From Geothrix rubra (lineage in GTDB: Bacteria > Acidobacteriota > Holophagae > Holophagales > Holophagaceae), in NCBI RefSeq assembly GCF_030268065.1, contig NZ_BSDD01000003.1:434001-498000 (forward strand): a DNA stretch of 64,000 bases. Reading direction: 5' to 3'. Made by a program: the position numbers and the translations under genes. This document shows, piece after piece, positions 35,004 through 44,298 of the stretch. Each line of letters begins with the position of its first letter. Position 1 is the first letter of the stretch. The notes below the pieces were generated by a model. The model had not been told where the DNA came from. It saw nothing but the letters and a program-made list of their open reading frames with translations, and did no database searches.

Positions 35004-35744
35004 ATGACCGACTCGAACCCCTCCCTGTACGGCGAACAGCCCCAGGCACCCAATCCGAAGGCCCCCGGCCTGATGGACCAGATCGTGGGGGTGTTCACGG
35101 AGCCCTCCGTGCTCTTCGAGAAGCTGAACCGGGCCCCGAGCTGGGGCTGGGCCATCGGAATCCTGACCGCAGCCGGCGTGGTCCTCACCGTGATCTGGGG
35201 CCTCAAGGTGGACGTGGACGAGATGCTGCGCCCCATCCTGGAGCGGAACCCGCAGATCGCCTCGGCCCAGATCGACACCCTCATCGAGATGCAGAAGAAG
35301 TTCATCATGCCCTTCGGCGTGCTGGGCGCCCTCTTCGGCACCGTCGCCGTGGCCCTCCTCGCCGCCCTCTTCTACTGGCTGGTGGCCAAGGGCGCATCGG
35401 AGGGCGAGCAGCCCAGCTACCTCCAGGCCCTCAGCGCCGCCACGGTGCCCAGCCTGGTGCGCCTGCCCTCGATGCTGCTGATCGCCCTCATCTGCCTCCT
35501 GAAGCCCATCGGCGGCCTCACCCCCGAGAAGATCAACCCCACCTCCCTCGGCTATTTCGTCCACGTCGAGAACCTGAAGCTCCACGCCCTGCTCTACGGG
35601 GTCGAGCTCTTCTACATTGCGGATGTGGTGCTGACCTACCTGGCCCTCCGCAAGATCCTGCGGATGAAGACGGGCGGAGCCATCCTTTGCGTGGTGGTGT
35701 CGGTCCTCGTCGCCGTGGGCGGCCGGGCCCTCGGAGCCCGCTAG
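35004..35744 (+). CDS. YIP1-like integral membrane protein
   Basis: 246 residues. A short hydrophilic N-terminus is followed by GLMDQIVGVFTEPSVLFEKLNRAPSW, the typical YIP1-family entrance, and about five hydrophobic helices. It is similar in layout to the gene at 19115. The ATG (35004) has CGGAGG upstream. The first adaptor gene starts on the next base after its stop, so it probably belongs to the transporter operon. Function in that context is unknown. Confidence 0.75.
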   Translation: MTDSNPSLYGEQPQAPNPKAPGLMDQIVGVFTEPSVLFEKLNRAPSWGWAIGILTAAGVVLTVIWGLKVDVDEMLRPILERNPQIASAQIDTLIEMQKKFIMPFGVLGALFGTVAVALLAALFYWLVAKGASEGEQPSYLQALSAATVPSLVRLPSMLLIALICLLKPIGGLTPEKINPTSLGYFVHVENLKLHALLYGVELFYIADVVLTYLALRKILRMKTGGAILCVVVSVLVAVGGRALGAR

Positions 35745-36989
35745 ATGGCCTCCCGCAAAGCCAAGTTCCTCCTCTTCGGCGGCGCGGCCCTGGTCGTCCT
35801 GATCGGCCTCGGCGTGGCCATGGGCGGCAGCCGGGACGACGAGAGCGCCTACTCCTGGGATGCGGTCTCCCGCGGTGACATCCGGGAGACCATCTCGGCC
35901 TCGGGGGAGATCCGGGCCAAGACCCAGATCAACATTGGCACCTCCGTGGCGGGCGAGATCAAGGCCATCCACGTGAAGGACGGCCAGGACGTGAAGGCGG
36001 GGGATCTCCTCGTCACCATCGACCAGGTGCGCCTGCGGGAGCAGGTGGCCCAAGCCGCCGCTGCCCTTGACGCCGCCCGGAAGGACGCCAACCGCCTCCA
36101 GTTCGCCATGCAGCGGGCCCGGGAGAGCTTCGGCCGCTTCGAGGCCCTCCGCCAGCAGGGGCTGATCTCCGACGAGGACTACCGCCAGCAGAAGCTGAAC
36201 CGCGAGAGCACCGAGCTGACCTACCAGTCGGCCAAGGCCAACGTGGCCCAGAGCGAGGCCAACCTCAAGGCCATCCAGGACGGGCTCTCCAAGGCCACCC
36301 TCCGCGCGCCCATCGCCGGGAAGGTGACCAGCCTGAAGGCGGAGAAGGGCGAGACCGCCATCCCGGGCATGAGCAACCTGCCCGGCGCCGTGCTGATGAT
36401 CATCTCCGACATGAGCGAGATGCAGGCCGAGATCAAGGTCAACGAGAGCGAAGTGGTGCGCACCAAGGTGGGCCAGACCGCCCAGGTGAACGTGGAGTCC
36501 CTGCCGGGCACGGTGTTCCAGGGCACGGTCATCGAGGTGGCCACGGGCACCGAGGGCACCGGCACGGACGCCAACCTCTACAAGGTGAAGGTGCTCCTGA
36601 AGGGCAACCGGACGGATCTCGACAAGCTCCGCCCCGGCATGAGCGCCCGGGCCGTCATCCTCACCCACGAGGCGAAGAACGTCCTGCGCGTGCCCCTCCA
36701 GGCCGTGCTGGAGCGGGAGGGCACCCTGGAGGACGCCCAGAAGCAGGGGCTCCTGGCCCCGGCCACCCGCAACGTCGTGATGCGGTTCAAGGACGGGAAG
36801 GCCCAGGAGCAGGCCGTGGACGTGGGCATCGCCAACACCCAGTACTTCGAGCTGAAGGGCGGGCTGGCCGAGGGGGACAAGGTCCTCACGGGCCCCATCC
36901 GGAAGCTGAAGACCCTGAAGGACAAGGCCACCGTCACCCTGCGGGCGCGGTCCGACACGGACCTGGCCAAGACGGCGAAGAAGTCCTGA
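35745..36989 (+). CDS. Periplasmic adaptor (MacA/HlyD family), pair 1
   Basis: 414 residues. An N-terminal membrane anchor (about 5-27) precedes the biotinyl-lipoyl-like domain (IRAKTQINIGTSVAGEIKAIHVKDGQDVKAGDLLVTID), a long coiled-coil hairpin (about 95-180), the second lipoyl half (ATLRAPIAGKVTSLKAEKGE) and beta-barrel domains. This is the membrane fusion protein of a tripartite efflux system, closest in type to MacA. It starts directly after the YIP1-like gene and overlaps the permease by one base (TGATG). Confidence 0.92.
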   Translation: MASRKAKFLLFGGAALVVLIGLGVAMGGSRDDESAYSWDAVSRGDIRETISASGEIRAKTQINIGTSVAGEIKAIHVKDGQDVKAGDLLVTIDQVRLREQVAQAAAALDAARKDANRLQFAMQRARESFGRFEALRQQGLISDEDYRQQKLNRESTELTYQSAKANVAQSEANLKAIQDGLSKATLRAPIAGKVTSLKAEKGETAIPGMSNLPGAVLMIISDMSEMQAEIKVNESEVVRTKVGQTAQVNVESLPGTVFQGTVIEVATGTEGTGTDANLYKVKVLLKGNRTDLDKLRPGMSARAVILTHEAKNVLRVPLQAVLEREGTLEDAQKQGLLAPATRNVVMRFKDGKAQEQAVDVGIANTQYFELKGGLAEGDKVLTGPIRKLKTLKDKATVTLRARSDTDLAKTAKKS

Positions 36990-38212
36990 TGGACGTCCGC
37001 GAACCCCTCTCGGCGGCCGTGCGGGCCCTCAGGACCAACAAGCTCCGCTCGGCCCTCACCACCCTCGGCATCATCATCGGCGTGGCGGCGGTCATCGTGG
37101 TGGTGAGCCTCGTCCAGGGGCTCAAGACCAGTGTGCTGAAGCAGGTGGAGCGGGCCGGCAGCCAGACCCTCTTCGTGCGGCCCGTCTTCCCCATGGACAT
37201 GCCCTTCGCCGAGTACACGAAGATCAAGAACAAGGACCTGACCCTGGACAACATGCACGCCCTGGCCCGGGCGGTGCCGCAGATCACCCAGGTCACCCCG
37301 CTCTTCTTCAACGGCACGGACGTGAAGTTCGACGGCCGCAGCGCCAACGTGAACCTCATCATGACGGACGAGACCTACCTGGAGCTGAACAGCATCAACC
37401 TCACGGCCGGGCGCAACTTCGTGCCCTCGGACCTCCGGCTGGGCAACAAGGTGGCCATCATCGGCCCGCGCGTCATCGAGAAGCTGGGCATCAAGGGGAA
37501 CCCCCTGGGCCGCATCATCAGCACGCCCACCCTCAGCCTCGAGGTCATCGGCGTGCTGGAGGAGCAGGGCGGGCAGCTGGGCAACGACCCCGACCAGAAC
37601 ATCCTCATCCCCCTCAGCACGGGCATGGCCCAGCTCACGGAGGCCCAGCGCCGCCAGCTCTTCTTCCAGGCCCGCATCGACCCCCGCCTCTCCGCCGACG
37701 ACGGCGCGGAACTGGTGGAGGACGCCCTCCGGCGCATCCGCGGCCTCCGCGGCAACGAGCCCAGCGGCTTCAAGGTGTTCAGCCCCAAGCAGATCACCGG
37801 CATCATCAGCGGCATCACGGGCACCATCACCGCCGTGGCCGGGGGCATGGTCTCCATCGCCCTGCTGGTGGGCGGCATCGGCATCATGAACATCATGCTG
37901 GTGAGTGTCACCGAGCGCACGCGGGAGATCGGCGTGCGCAAGGCCGTGGGCGCCAAGCGCCGCGACGTGCTGCTGCAGTTCCTCATCGAGGCCTCCTTCC
38001 TCTGCATCCTGGGCGGGGCCATCGGCGTGGGCTTCGGCTTCCTCGTCGGGGCCGCCCTGGGCAAGGCCCTGCTGGGCACCATGGGGGCCGTCCCGCTCTG
38101 GGCCGTGGTCAGCGCCTTCGCCGTGCCCGCCGCCATCGGCCTCATCTTCGGCCTCTACCCCGCCGCCAAGGCCAGCAAGCTCGATCCGATCGAGGCGCTT
38201 CGGTACGAATAA
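36989..38212 (+). CDS. MacB-type ABC transporter permease, pair 1
   Basis: 407 residues. One membrane helix near the N-terminus (about 25-45, TTLGIIIGVAAVIVVVSL), a large periplasmic core domain, then three helices of the FtsX domain with MNIMLVSVTERTREIGVRKAVGA and the C-terminal LYPAAKASKLDPIEALRYE. No nucleotide-binding domain is fused and no ATPase gene is adjacent, so a separate ATPase must be supplied elsewhere. Such systems export substrates from the periplasm, by mechanotransmission in MacB. Confidence 0.93.
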   Translation: MDVREPLSAAVRALRTNKLRSALTTLGIIIGVAAVIVVVSLVQGLKTSVLKQVERAGSQTLFVRPVFPMDMPFAEYTKIKNKDLTLDNMHALARAVPQITQVTPLFFNGTDVKFDGRSANVNLIMTDETYLELNSINLTAGRNFVPSDLRLGNKVAIIGPRVIEKLGIKGNPLGRIISTPTLSLEVIGVLEEQGGQLGNDPDQNILIPLSTGMAQLTEAQRRQLFFQARIDPRLSADDGAELVEDALRRIRGLRGNEPSGFKVFSPKQITGIISGITGTITAVAGGMVSIALLVGGIGIMNIMLVSVTERTREIGVRKAVGAKRRDVLLQFLIEASFLCILGGAIGVGFGFLVGAALGKALLGTMGAVPLWAVVSAFAVPAAIGLIFGLYPAAKASKLDPIEALRYE

Positions 38213-38335
38213 CCTTAGACACCCCACAAGTCTTTTTATCTACCGGACCAGGCCGGAATCTTCCATACTGGGGCCATCCCTCCCGCCCTGTTCTGGTTCT
38301 GCGACTTCGGACACGGGCCCTGCCGCAGGTGGACC

Positions 38336-39574
38336 ATGAACCGAAGAACCCGGTGGATCCTCGCCGTCGCGGGCGTGATGACCGCGGCCCTGACCGCCTG
38401 GGCGGCCTTTGGACGCTCGCCGGGGGCCGATGCGGCCTACACCGTCGAGACCGTCCGTCGCCAGGACCTGAAGGACAGCGTGACGGTGAATGGTGAGATC
38501 CAGGCCCGCACCCGCGTCAATGTGGGCACGTCCGTGAACGGGGAGATCAAGCAGATCCACGTGGCGGATGGCCAGTGGGTCAAGGCCGGGGATCTGCTGG
38601 TGACCCTGGACCAGGAGCGGCTCCGGCAGGATCAGGTCCGGGCCGAACTCTCCCTCGACGCGGCCCGGCAGGACCTCGGCAACGCCAAGGCCACCCGCGA
38701 CAAGCAGGCGCGGACCCTCCAGCGCCGCTCCGAGCTCTTCGCGCAGGGCATCGTCTCCAGCGAGGACTTCCAGCAGGAGAAGCTCAACCTCCAGAACGCG
38801 GAAACCCAGCTCCAGCGGGCCCGGGTGGCCGTGCAGCAGGCCGAGGCGGCCGTGGCCCAGGCCCGGGACATGCTCTCGAAGACCGTCCTCCGCGCCCCGA
38901 TGTCGGGCCAGGTGACGGGACTCCGGGCCGAGAAGGGCGAGACCGCCATCGCCGGCCAGACGAACGTGGCGGGGGCCGTCCTGATGGTGATCTCGGATGT
39001 CTCCGAGATGATGGCGGAGCTGAAGGTCGGCGAGCTCGACGTGGTGAAGGTGCGCGTCGGCCAGCCCGCGGAGGTCAGCGTGGACGCCCTGCCCGGCCGG
39101 ATCTTCACGGGGAAGGTGGTCACCGTGGCCTCGGGCACGGACCGTCCGGCCAACACCAGCTTCGGGGGCGGCCTGCAGGAGGTCCAGAGCTACAAGGTGC
39201 GCATCCAGCTCGACGGATCGCCCGTGGAGCTTCAGGCCCTGCGGCCCGGCATGAGCGCCCGGATCGCCATCCTCACCGCCGAGCGGAAGGCCGTCCTGGC
39301 CGTGCCCCTGGCGGCCATCCAGGAGCGGGAGTCCAAGTCGGCGGGGCTCGGCCTCATGACCCTCAGCCGGAGCGTCGTCTTCGTGGCCCGGAATGGGAAG
39401 GCTGAGGAGCGCGTGCTGGGCACGGGTCTGAGCACCCGGCGGGCCGTGGAGGTCCTCCAGGGCCTGCAGGAGGGCGACCAGGTCATCACCGGGCCCACCA
39501 AGCTGCTCTCGGCCCTGGCCAACGGGAAGGCCATCACGGTCAAGCCCGAGGCGGGAAGCGGAGCCCGTCCGTGA
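38336..39574 (+). CDS. Periplasmic adaptor (MacA/HlyD family), pair 2
   Basis: 412 residues, a paralogue of the 35745 adaptor: membrane anchor (about 5-25), lipoyl half (NGEIQARTRVNVGTSVNGEI), coiled-coil hairpin (about 90-180), second lipoyl half (VLRAPMSGQVTGLRAEKGET) and barrel domains. It is 123 bp downstream of the first permease; that gap is AT-richer near 38215-38250 and may hold its own promoter. Overlaps its permease by 4 bp (GTGA). Confidence 0.92.
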   Translation: MNRRTRWILAVAGVMTAALTAWAAFGRSPGADAAYTVETVRRQDLKDSVTVNGEIQARTRVNVGTSVNGEIKQIHVADGQWVKAGDLLVTLDQERLRQDQVRAELSLDAARQDLGNAKATRDKQARTLQRRSELFAQGIVSSEDFQQEKLNLQNAETQLQRARVAVQQAEAAVAQARDMLSKTVLRAPMSGQVTGLRAEKGETAIAGQTNVAGAVLMVISDVSEMMAELKVGELDVVKVRVGQPAEVSVDALPGRIFTGKVVTVASGTDRPANTSFGGGLQEVQSYKVRIQLDGSPVELQALRPGMSARIAILTAERKAVLAVPLAAIQERESKSAGLGLMTLSRSVVFVARNGKAEERVLGTGLSTRRAVEVLQGLQEGDQVITGPTKLLSALANGKAITVKPEAGSGARP

Positions 39575-40848
39575 AGCTCAGTTCCAGGTTCCAGGAGACC
39601 TTCCGCTCGGCCCTGGCCAGCCTCTGGGCCCACCGCCTCCGGAGCGCCCTCACCACCCTCGGCATCATCATCGGCGTGGCCTCCGTCATCACCGTGGTGG
39701 ACCTCACCAAGAGCCTCGAAGGCCGCATCATGGCCGACGTCCGGCGCGAAGGGAGCCACACCTTCTTCCTCAGCTCCTACGTGCCCCTCCTGAAGCGGAC
39801 CTCGGCCAAGATCAAGCGGATGCCGATGGACGCCCAGACCGTCCGGGAGCTGCGTGAATTGGCCCCGGAGATCACCATCGCCAGCCCCCAGACCAACATC
39901 TGGAACCAGCAGATGATGGTGAAGGCCGGCAGCCTGTCGCGCCGGATCACCTACCTCACGGCCATCGACGAGAGCGGCCTGGACCTGGCCAACCTGGACC
40001 TGGAATGCGGGCGGGGGTTCACCGCCACCGACCGGATCACCCGGGCCAACGTGGCCATCCTGGGCGCGCGGGTGGCCGAGGACCTGGGCTTCTCTGAGGC
40101 CTCCCTGGGAAAGTCCTTCACGGTGAATGGGCAGACCGCCGAGCTCATCGGCATCCTGAAAAAGCACGGTGACATCCCCTTCATGCCCCAGGAGGAGGAC
40201 GAGGAGCAGGCCGCCATGTGGGGCCCGGACGCCATGTTCTACGTCCCCTTCGGCAGCTTCCGGGAACTGGCCCGTCCCGGGGCCTTCGACAACCCCTTCT
40301 GGCGGCTTCAGGTGGACGGGAGGATCCCGGTGAAGGAGGCCGAGGAGTCCCTGCGCCTGGCCCTCCGCCGCATCCGCGGGCTCCAGGGTGGGGACGCGGA
40401 CAACTTCATGCTGGAGAGCAACAGCCGGGCGGTCGAGCAGGTGGAGAAGATCAGCCGCACCCTCATGCTCGCCAGCGGGGCCATGGTCGGCATCAGCCTC
40501 CTGGTGGGCGGCATCGGTGTCATGAACATCATGCTGGTCAGCGTCACTGAGCGCACCCGCGAGATCGGCGTCCGCAAGGCCCTGGGGGCCCGGCGGAAGC
40601 ACATCCTGGTCCAGTTCCTCATCGAGGCCGTGGTGCTCTGTATCCTGGGCGGCCTGATCGGGCTCGCCCTGGGGCTGGGCTTCGGCACGGTGCTCAGCCA
40701 GGTCCTCATGAAGCACCTCGGCAGCGTGCCCCTCTGGGCCCTCGCGGCCTCGCTCCTGGTACCCGCCAGTGTGGGGCTGACCTTCGGCCTCTACCCCGCC
40801 GCCAAGGCCAGCAAGCTGGATCCCATCGAGGCGCTGCGCTACGAGTAG
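39571..40848 (+). CDS. MacB-type ABC transporter permease, pair 2
   Basis: 425 residues. Same domain plan as the 36989 permease: N-terminal helix (TTLGIIIGVASVITVVDL), periplasmic core and FtsX domain, with MNIMLVSVTERTREIGVRKALGA and the same C-terminal LYPAAKASKLDPIEALRYE. The identical C-terminal motif shows that the two pairs arose by duplication, while the periplasmic core has diverged. No fused or adjacent ATPase. The GTG start is set by the 4-bp overlap with the adaptor. Confidence 0.92.
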   Translation: MKLSSRFQETFRSALASLWAHRLRSALTTLGIIIGVASVITVVDLTKSLEGRIMADVRREGSHTFFLSSYVPLLKRTSAKIKRMPMDAQTVRELRELAPEITIASPQTNIWNQQMMVKAGSLSRRITYLTAIDESGLDLANLDLECGRGFTATDRITRANVAILGARVAEDLGFSEASLGKSFTVNGQTAELIGILKKHGDIPFMPQEEDEEQAAMWGPDAMFYVPFGSFRELARPGAFDNPFWRLQVDGRIPVKEAEESLRLALRRIRGLQGGDADNFMLESNSRAVEQVEKISRTLMLASGAMVGISLLVGGIGVMNIMLVSVTERTREIGVRKALGARRKHILVQFLIEAVVLCILGGLIGLALGLGFGTVLSQVLMKHLGSVPLWALAASLLVPASVGLTFGLYPAAKASKLDPIEALRYE

Positions 40849-40878
40849 ACTGGGGGTCCGTCTCGATCGGAGTCCAGC

Positions 40879-42237
40879 ATGTCCAAGCTCGTGCGCATCG
40901 CCAACGGCCAGGGTTTCTGGGGGGACAGCATCGACGCCCCCGTCCGCCTGGTGGAGGCCGGGGGGATCGACTACCTGACCCTGGACTACCTGGCGGAGGT
41001 CACCCTCTCCATCATGCAGAAGCAGCGGCGGAAGGATCCCCAGCTGGGCTACGCCACCGACTTCGTGGACCTCATGCGACGGACCCTTCCGCAGCTCAAG
41101 GGCAAGGGCATCCGGGTGGTGGCCAACGCTGGCGGCGTGAACCCCGAGGCCTGCCGTACCGCCGTGCTGGAGGTGGCGAAGAAGCTCGGCGTGAAGGGCG
41201 TGAAGATCGCCACGGTGACCGGCGACGACGTGCTGGGTCGGCTCCCCGAGTTCAAGGCCCAGGGGTTGAAGCTAGGCAACATGGACACCGGCGAGGGACT
41301 CTTCGACGCGCCCCGGGACATCCTCAGCGCCAATGTCTACCTGCAGACCCAGGCCATGGTGGAGGCCCTGGACACCGGCGCCGACATCGTCCTCACGGGC
41401 CGCTGCACGGATCCCGGGCTGACCCTGGCACCCCTGATCCACGCGTTCAAATGGGCCGCCGACGACTGGGACCGCCTGGCGGCGGGCACCGTGGCCGGAC
41501 ACATCCTGGAGTGCGGCGCCCAGAGCACCGGCGGGAACTTCAGCCGCTGGTGGGAGGTGCCCGAGCTCTGGAACGTGGGCTACCCCATCGCCGAATGCTC
41601 CGAGGACGGAACCTTCGTCATCACCAAGCACGCGGGCACCGGCGGCATGGTCACCGTGGACACCGTGAGCGAGCAGCTGGTCTACGAGATGGGCGACCCG
41701 AAGAACTACATCACCCCGGATGTGGTGGCGGACTTCACCAGCATCCAGCTGGCGCAGGACGGCCCCGACCGGGTACGGGTCTCCGGCGTGAAGGGCAAGC
41801 CCCGCACCCCGTTCCTGAAGGTGAGCGGGGCCTACCTGAAGGGCTACAAGGCCACCGGCCAGCTGGTGCTGAGCGGTCCCCGGGCCCTCGACAAGGCCCG
41901 GCTCTGCGCGGACATCGTCTGGAAGCGCCTGAAGGCCGCGGGCTTCGAATACGAGCACACGGACGCGGAGTTCCTGGGGGCCAGCACCGTCCACGCCGGC
42001 ATCGCCCCCGCCCCGGCCGAGCCCACCGAGATCGTCCTGCGCCTCAGCGTGAAGGATCCCGATCGGAAAAAAGTGGAGCGCTTCGGTCGTGAGATCGCCC
42101 CCCTGGTCACCGCCGGCCCCGCCGGTGTGACGGGCTTCGCCGGGGGCCGCCCCAAGGCCCAGGAGATCGTCGCCTACTGGCCGGCCCTGATCCCCCGGGA
42201 GCTGGTGACCTGGCGCGTGAGCGTCGAGGAGGTCTGA
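40879..42237 (+). CDS. AtuA-like protein (DUF1446)
   Basis: 452 residues. The sequence fits the acyclic terpene utilisation AtuA/DUF1446 family: IANGQGFWGDSIDAPVRLVE at the start, GGIDYLTLDYLAEVTLSIM, VVANAGGVNPEACR, DIVLTGRCTDPGLTLAPLIH and ECGAQSTGGNFS. Family members occur in terpene, leucine/isovalerate or short-chain CoA catabolic clusters, but the molecular activity is not settled. Here it stands alone without CoA-pathway genes beside it. CGGAG precedes the ATG. Confidence 0.87.
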   Translation: MSKLVRIANGQGFWGDSIDAPVRLVEAGGIDYLTLDYLAEVTLSIMQKQRRKDPQLGYATDFVDLMRRTLPQLKGKGIRVVANAGGVNPEACRTAVLEVAKKLGVKGVKIATVTGDDVLGRLPEFKAQGLKLGNMDTGEGLFDAPRDILSANVYLQTQAMVEALDTGADIVLTGRCTDPGLTLAPLIHAFKWAADDWDRLAAGTVAGHILECGAQSTGGNFSRWWEVPELWNVGYPIAECSEDGTFVITKHAGTGGMVTVDTVSEQLVYEMGDPKNYITPDVVADFTSIQLAQDGPDRVRVSGVKGKPRTPFLKVSGAYLKGYKATGQLVLSGPRALDKARLCADIVWKRLKAAGFEYEHTDAEFLGASTVHAGIAPAPAEPTEIVLRLSVKDPDRKKVERFGREIAPLVTAGPAGVTGFAGGRPKAQEIVAYWPALIPRELVTWRVSVEEV

Positions 42238-42368
42238 GGGAACCTCCCCTCCGGGTCGCGCCATCCCAAGGGGGTCCCTCAACGTTCCGCCCCGGCACCG
42301 GGTCCAACATATGCCTCTTGCCGGTCACGACAGAGATCCGCACCCTTAGAACCGCCCCCGGAGTTCGC

Positions 42369-43556
42369 ATGCGGCGCCCCACCCTCCTCCTCCTCGGTTC
42401 CCTCGGTCTCGCGGCCCTGATGGGCTGCTCGGGCTCCGACTCCAGCTCGGGCCCCACCTACGGCTACCTCGTGAACGGCATCGCCGTGGCCGATCTCGAC
42501 GGCAACGGCCTGCCGGACATCCTCGGCCTGGTGTCCAACAGCGTGGACGGGAGCCCCACCCCGGGCTACCTCAGCACCCGCCTCCAGACTTCCGCGGGGG
42601 CCTTCGCCCTGCCGACGCGCTTCGGCGTGGGTGCGACCCCGGCCAACTTCGTGCTGGCCGACCTGAACGGGGATGGCCGTCTGGACCTGGTGGTGGCCAA
42701 CGCCAGTGACGCCTCCGTCACCGTGCGCCTGGCGGATCCGGCCCATCCCGGCGCCTTCCTGCCCGCCACCGTCCTGTCCACGCCGGGCCGCACGCCCCTG
42801 GACGTGGCCGTGGGCGACCTGAACGGGGACGGCCTGCCGGACGTCGCCGTGGCCGCCAGCGGCGCCAACAGCGTGCTGGTCTTCGACCAGACCACCGGCG
42901 GCGCCTTCGCGGCCCCGGTGGCCATCGCCGTGGGGGGCGACCCCCAGGCCGTGGCCGTAGGCGACCTCGACGGCAACGGCCTCCCGGACCTCGCCGTGGC
43001 CACCTCCTCGAACGCGGTCTCCGTCCTGCTCCAGACCAGCGCCGGAACCTTCGCCCCCGCGGTGGACTACGCCACCGGCGTGAACCCCTCCGCCCTCAAG
43101 GTGGTGGACCTCAATGGCGACGGGAAGCTGGACCTGCTCACCGCCAACTACGGCGCCACCGCCGGTCCCAACACCCTGGGCCTGAGCGTGCTCCTGCAGG
43201 GGGCCACCGCGGGCACCTTCCAGGCCGCGACGACCTATGCCACCGACTACCGCAGCGCGGCCCTGGCCGTGGGCGATCTCGATGGTGACGGCCGCCTGGA
43301 CGTGGTGGTGGCCAATGCCGGCCTGCCCGGGTTCCCCGGCAGCGTCTCGGTGCTCCGCCAGGATCCCGCGAACCCCGGGAATCTGCTGCCGGCCTCGAAC
43401 CTCCTGGGACTCTGGGGCCCCCTGGGCGTGGCCATCGCGGACATGGACGGCGACGGCCACCCGGATCTGGTGGTGGCCGACGGCGACATCACCGTGCGCT
43501 ACCAGTCCGCCACCACGCCCCTCACCTTCGGTCCGCCTCAGGCCTTCTACAACTGA
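42369..43556 (+). CDS. FG-GAP/VCBS-repeat lipoprotein (seven-bladed propeller likely)
   Basis: 395 residues. The signal peptide ends in LMGC (lipobox, Cys about 20). Seven repeats of the form h-x-D-h-(D/N)-G-(N/D)-G-x-x-D-h follow, for example VADLDGNGLPDIL, LADLNGDGRLDLV, VGDLDGNGLPDLA and IADMDGDGHPDLV, which are calcium-binding loops of integrin-like FG-GAP beta-propeller blades. It is likely an outer-membrane or surface lipoprotein. The ATG at 42369 has CGGAG upstream; a hairpin terminator follows the stop. Confidence 0.88.
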   Translation: MRRPTLLLLGSLGLAALMGCSGSDSSSGPTYGYLVNGIAVADLDGNGLPDILGLVSNSVDGSPTPGYLSTRLQTSAGAFALPTRFGVGATPANFVLADLNGDGRLDLVVANASDASVTVRLADPAHPGAFLPATVLSTPGRTPLDVAVGDLNGDGLPDVAVAASGANSVLVFDQTTGGAFAAPVAIAVGGDPQAVAVGDLDGNGLPDLAVATSSNAVSVLLQTSAGTFAPAVDYATGVNPSALKVVDLNGDGKLDLLTANYGATAGPNTLGLSVLLQGATAGTFQAATTYATDYRSAALAVGDLDGDGRLDVVVANAGLPGFPGSVSVLRQDPANPGNLLPASNLLGLWGPLGVAIADMDGDGHPDLVVADGDITVRYQSATTPLTFGPPQAFYN

Positions 43557-43572
43557 GGCGCCGCGGTACGGA

Positions 43573-43596
43573 AAGGCCCCGCCGGAGCGGGGCCTT
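43573..43596. terminator. Bidirectional hairpin terminator
   Basis: AAGGCCCCG and CGGGGCCTT are perfect 9-bp inverted repeats with a 6-nt loop, between the convergent FG-GAP and hsp20 genes. The A and T flanks (GGAAAGG, CCTTCC) give short U-runs on both strands. Confidence 0.7.
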
Positions 43597-43614
43597 CCTG
43601 CGTCCCCCCGGGGC

Positions 43615-44076
43615 TCAGCCCAGGCTGACGGAGATCTTCTTGGGCCGCACCTCGGGGCGCTTCGGCACCATGAGGGTCAGCACGCCGTTGCGCAGCTCGG
43701 CCACCACCTTCTCCGAGTCCACATCCTCGGGGAGGGTGAAGGTCCGGCTGAAGCTGCCGTTGCTCCGCTCCGCCAGGTGCCAGCGCTCGCCCTCCTTGAC
43801 GGCCTCGGATTCGCGCTTCCCGGCGACCGTGAGCCGGTTGCTCTCGAGGCTGATCTCCAGGTCGGCCTCCAGGATGCCCGGCAGGTCAGCCTTGAACTGG
43901 TAGGCGTCCGGCCCCTCCTTCACGTCGAAGCTGGGCATGAAGGCGGAGGCGGGGGCGCCGAGGTCGTAGTCCCGCAGCGGATCCCAGCGCAGGAAGTCGC
44001 GCATGAGGCGGAAGGGTTCCAGGCTCGCGGCCGCGGGGGGCAGGACCTGGGGTTCGCGGGTGCGAAGGATGGTCAT
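43615..44076 (-). CDS. Hsp20/alpha-crystallin small heat-shock protein
   Basis: 153 residues. The alpha-crystallin domain spans about 48-145, starting PSFDVKEGPDAYQFKADLPGI and including LTVAGKRESE, GSFSRTFTLPEDVD and the terminal beta-strand NGVLTLMVPK. The short C-terminal tail has KKISVSL, the I-x-V-type tail that mediates oligomer contacts. It holds unfolding proteins as an ATP-independent chaperone. AGGAGG lies 5 bp before the ATG. A near-consensus promoter and a hairpin leader are upstream. Confidence 0.96.
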   Translation of the reverse strand: MTILRTREPQVLPPAAASLEPFRLMRDFLRWDPLRDYDLGAPASAFMPSFDVKEGPDAYQFKADLPGILEADLEISLESNRLTVAGKRESEAVKEGERWHLAERSNGSFSRTFTLPEDVDSEKVVAELRNGVLTLMVPKRPEVRPKKISVSLG

Positions 44077-44109
44077 GGGGTCCTCCTAGAAAGGTGGGAG
44101 TGAGGGGAG

Positions 44110-44148
44110 ATTCATCCCGTGGGCCGCCCGTTGGCGGGGGGGATGAAT
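44110..44148 (-). promoter_or_regulatory. Hairpin in the hsp20 5' leader
   Basis: ATTCATCCC and GGGATGAAT (9 bp, perfect) enclose a GC-rich inner stem (CCGCC...GGCGG). On the minus strand it lies at the start of the leader, downstream of the promoter and 34 nt upstream of the ATG. It does not cover the AGGAGG directly, so a role in mRNA stability or folding is as likely as an RNA thermometer. Confidence 0.4.
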
Positions 44149-44163
44149 TAAATTGCGAATAAA

Positions 44164-44191
44164 ATCTTAGTCAAAGTTAATCACCTGTCAA
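44164..44191 (-). promoter_or_regulatory. Sigma-70-like promoter of hsp20
   Basis: On the minus strand, TTGACA (44191-44186) and TAAGAT (44169-44164) are spaced 16 bp, in a clearly AT-rich stretch within a GC-rich genome. The distance to the ATG is about 87 bp. A second TTGACT lies inside the spacer. Confidence 0.6.
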
Positions 44192-44298
44192 GCTCCCCGA
44201 ATCATTCAGGTTGATGACAGGAGATTCCAGAGTCTTGTGAACTGAAATCAACTCTTCCCCTCCTTGGCCGAAAAGCAGCCACCTACCTGGAGTCAGTC

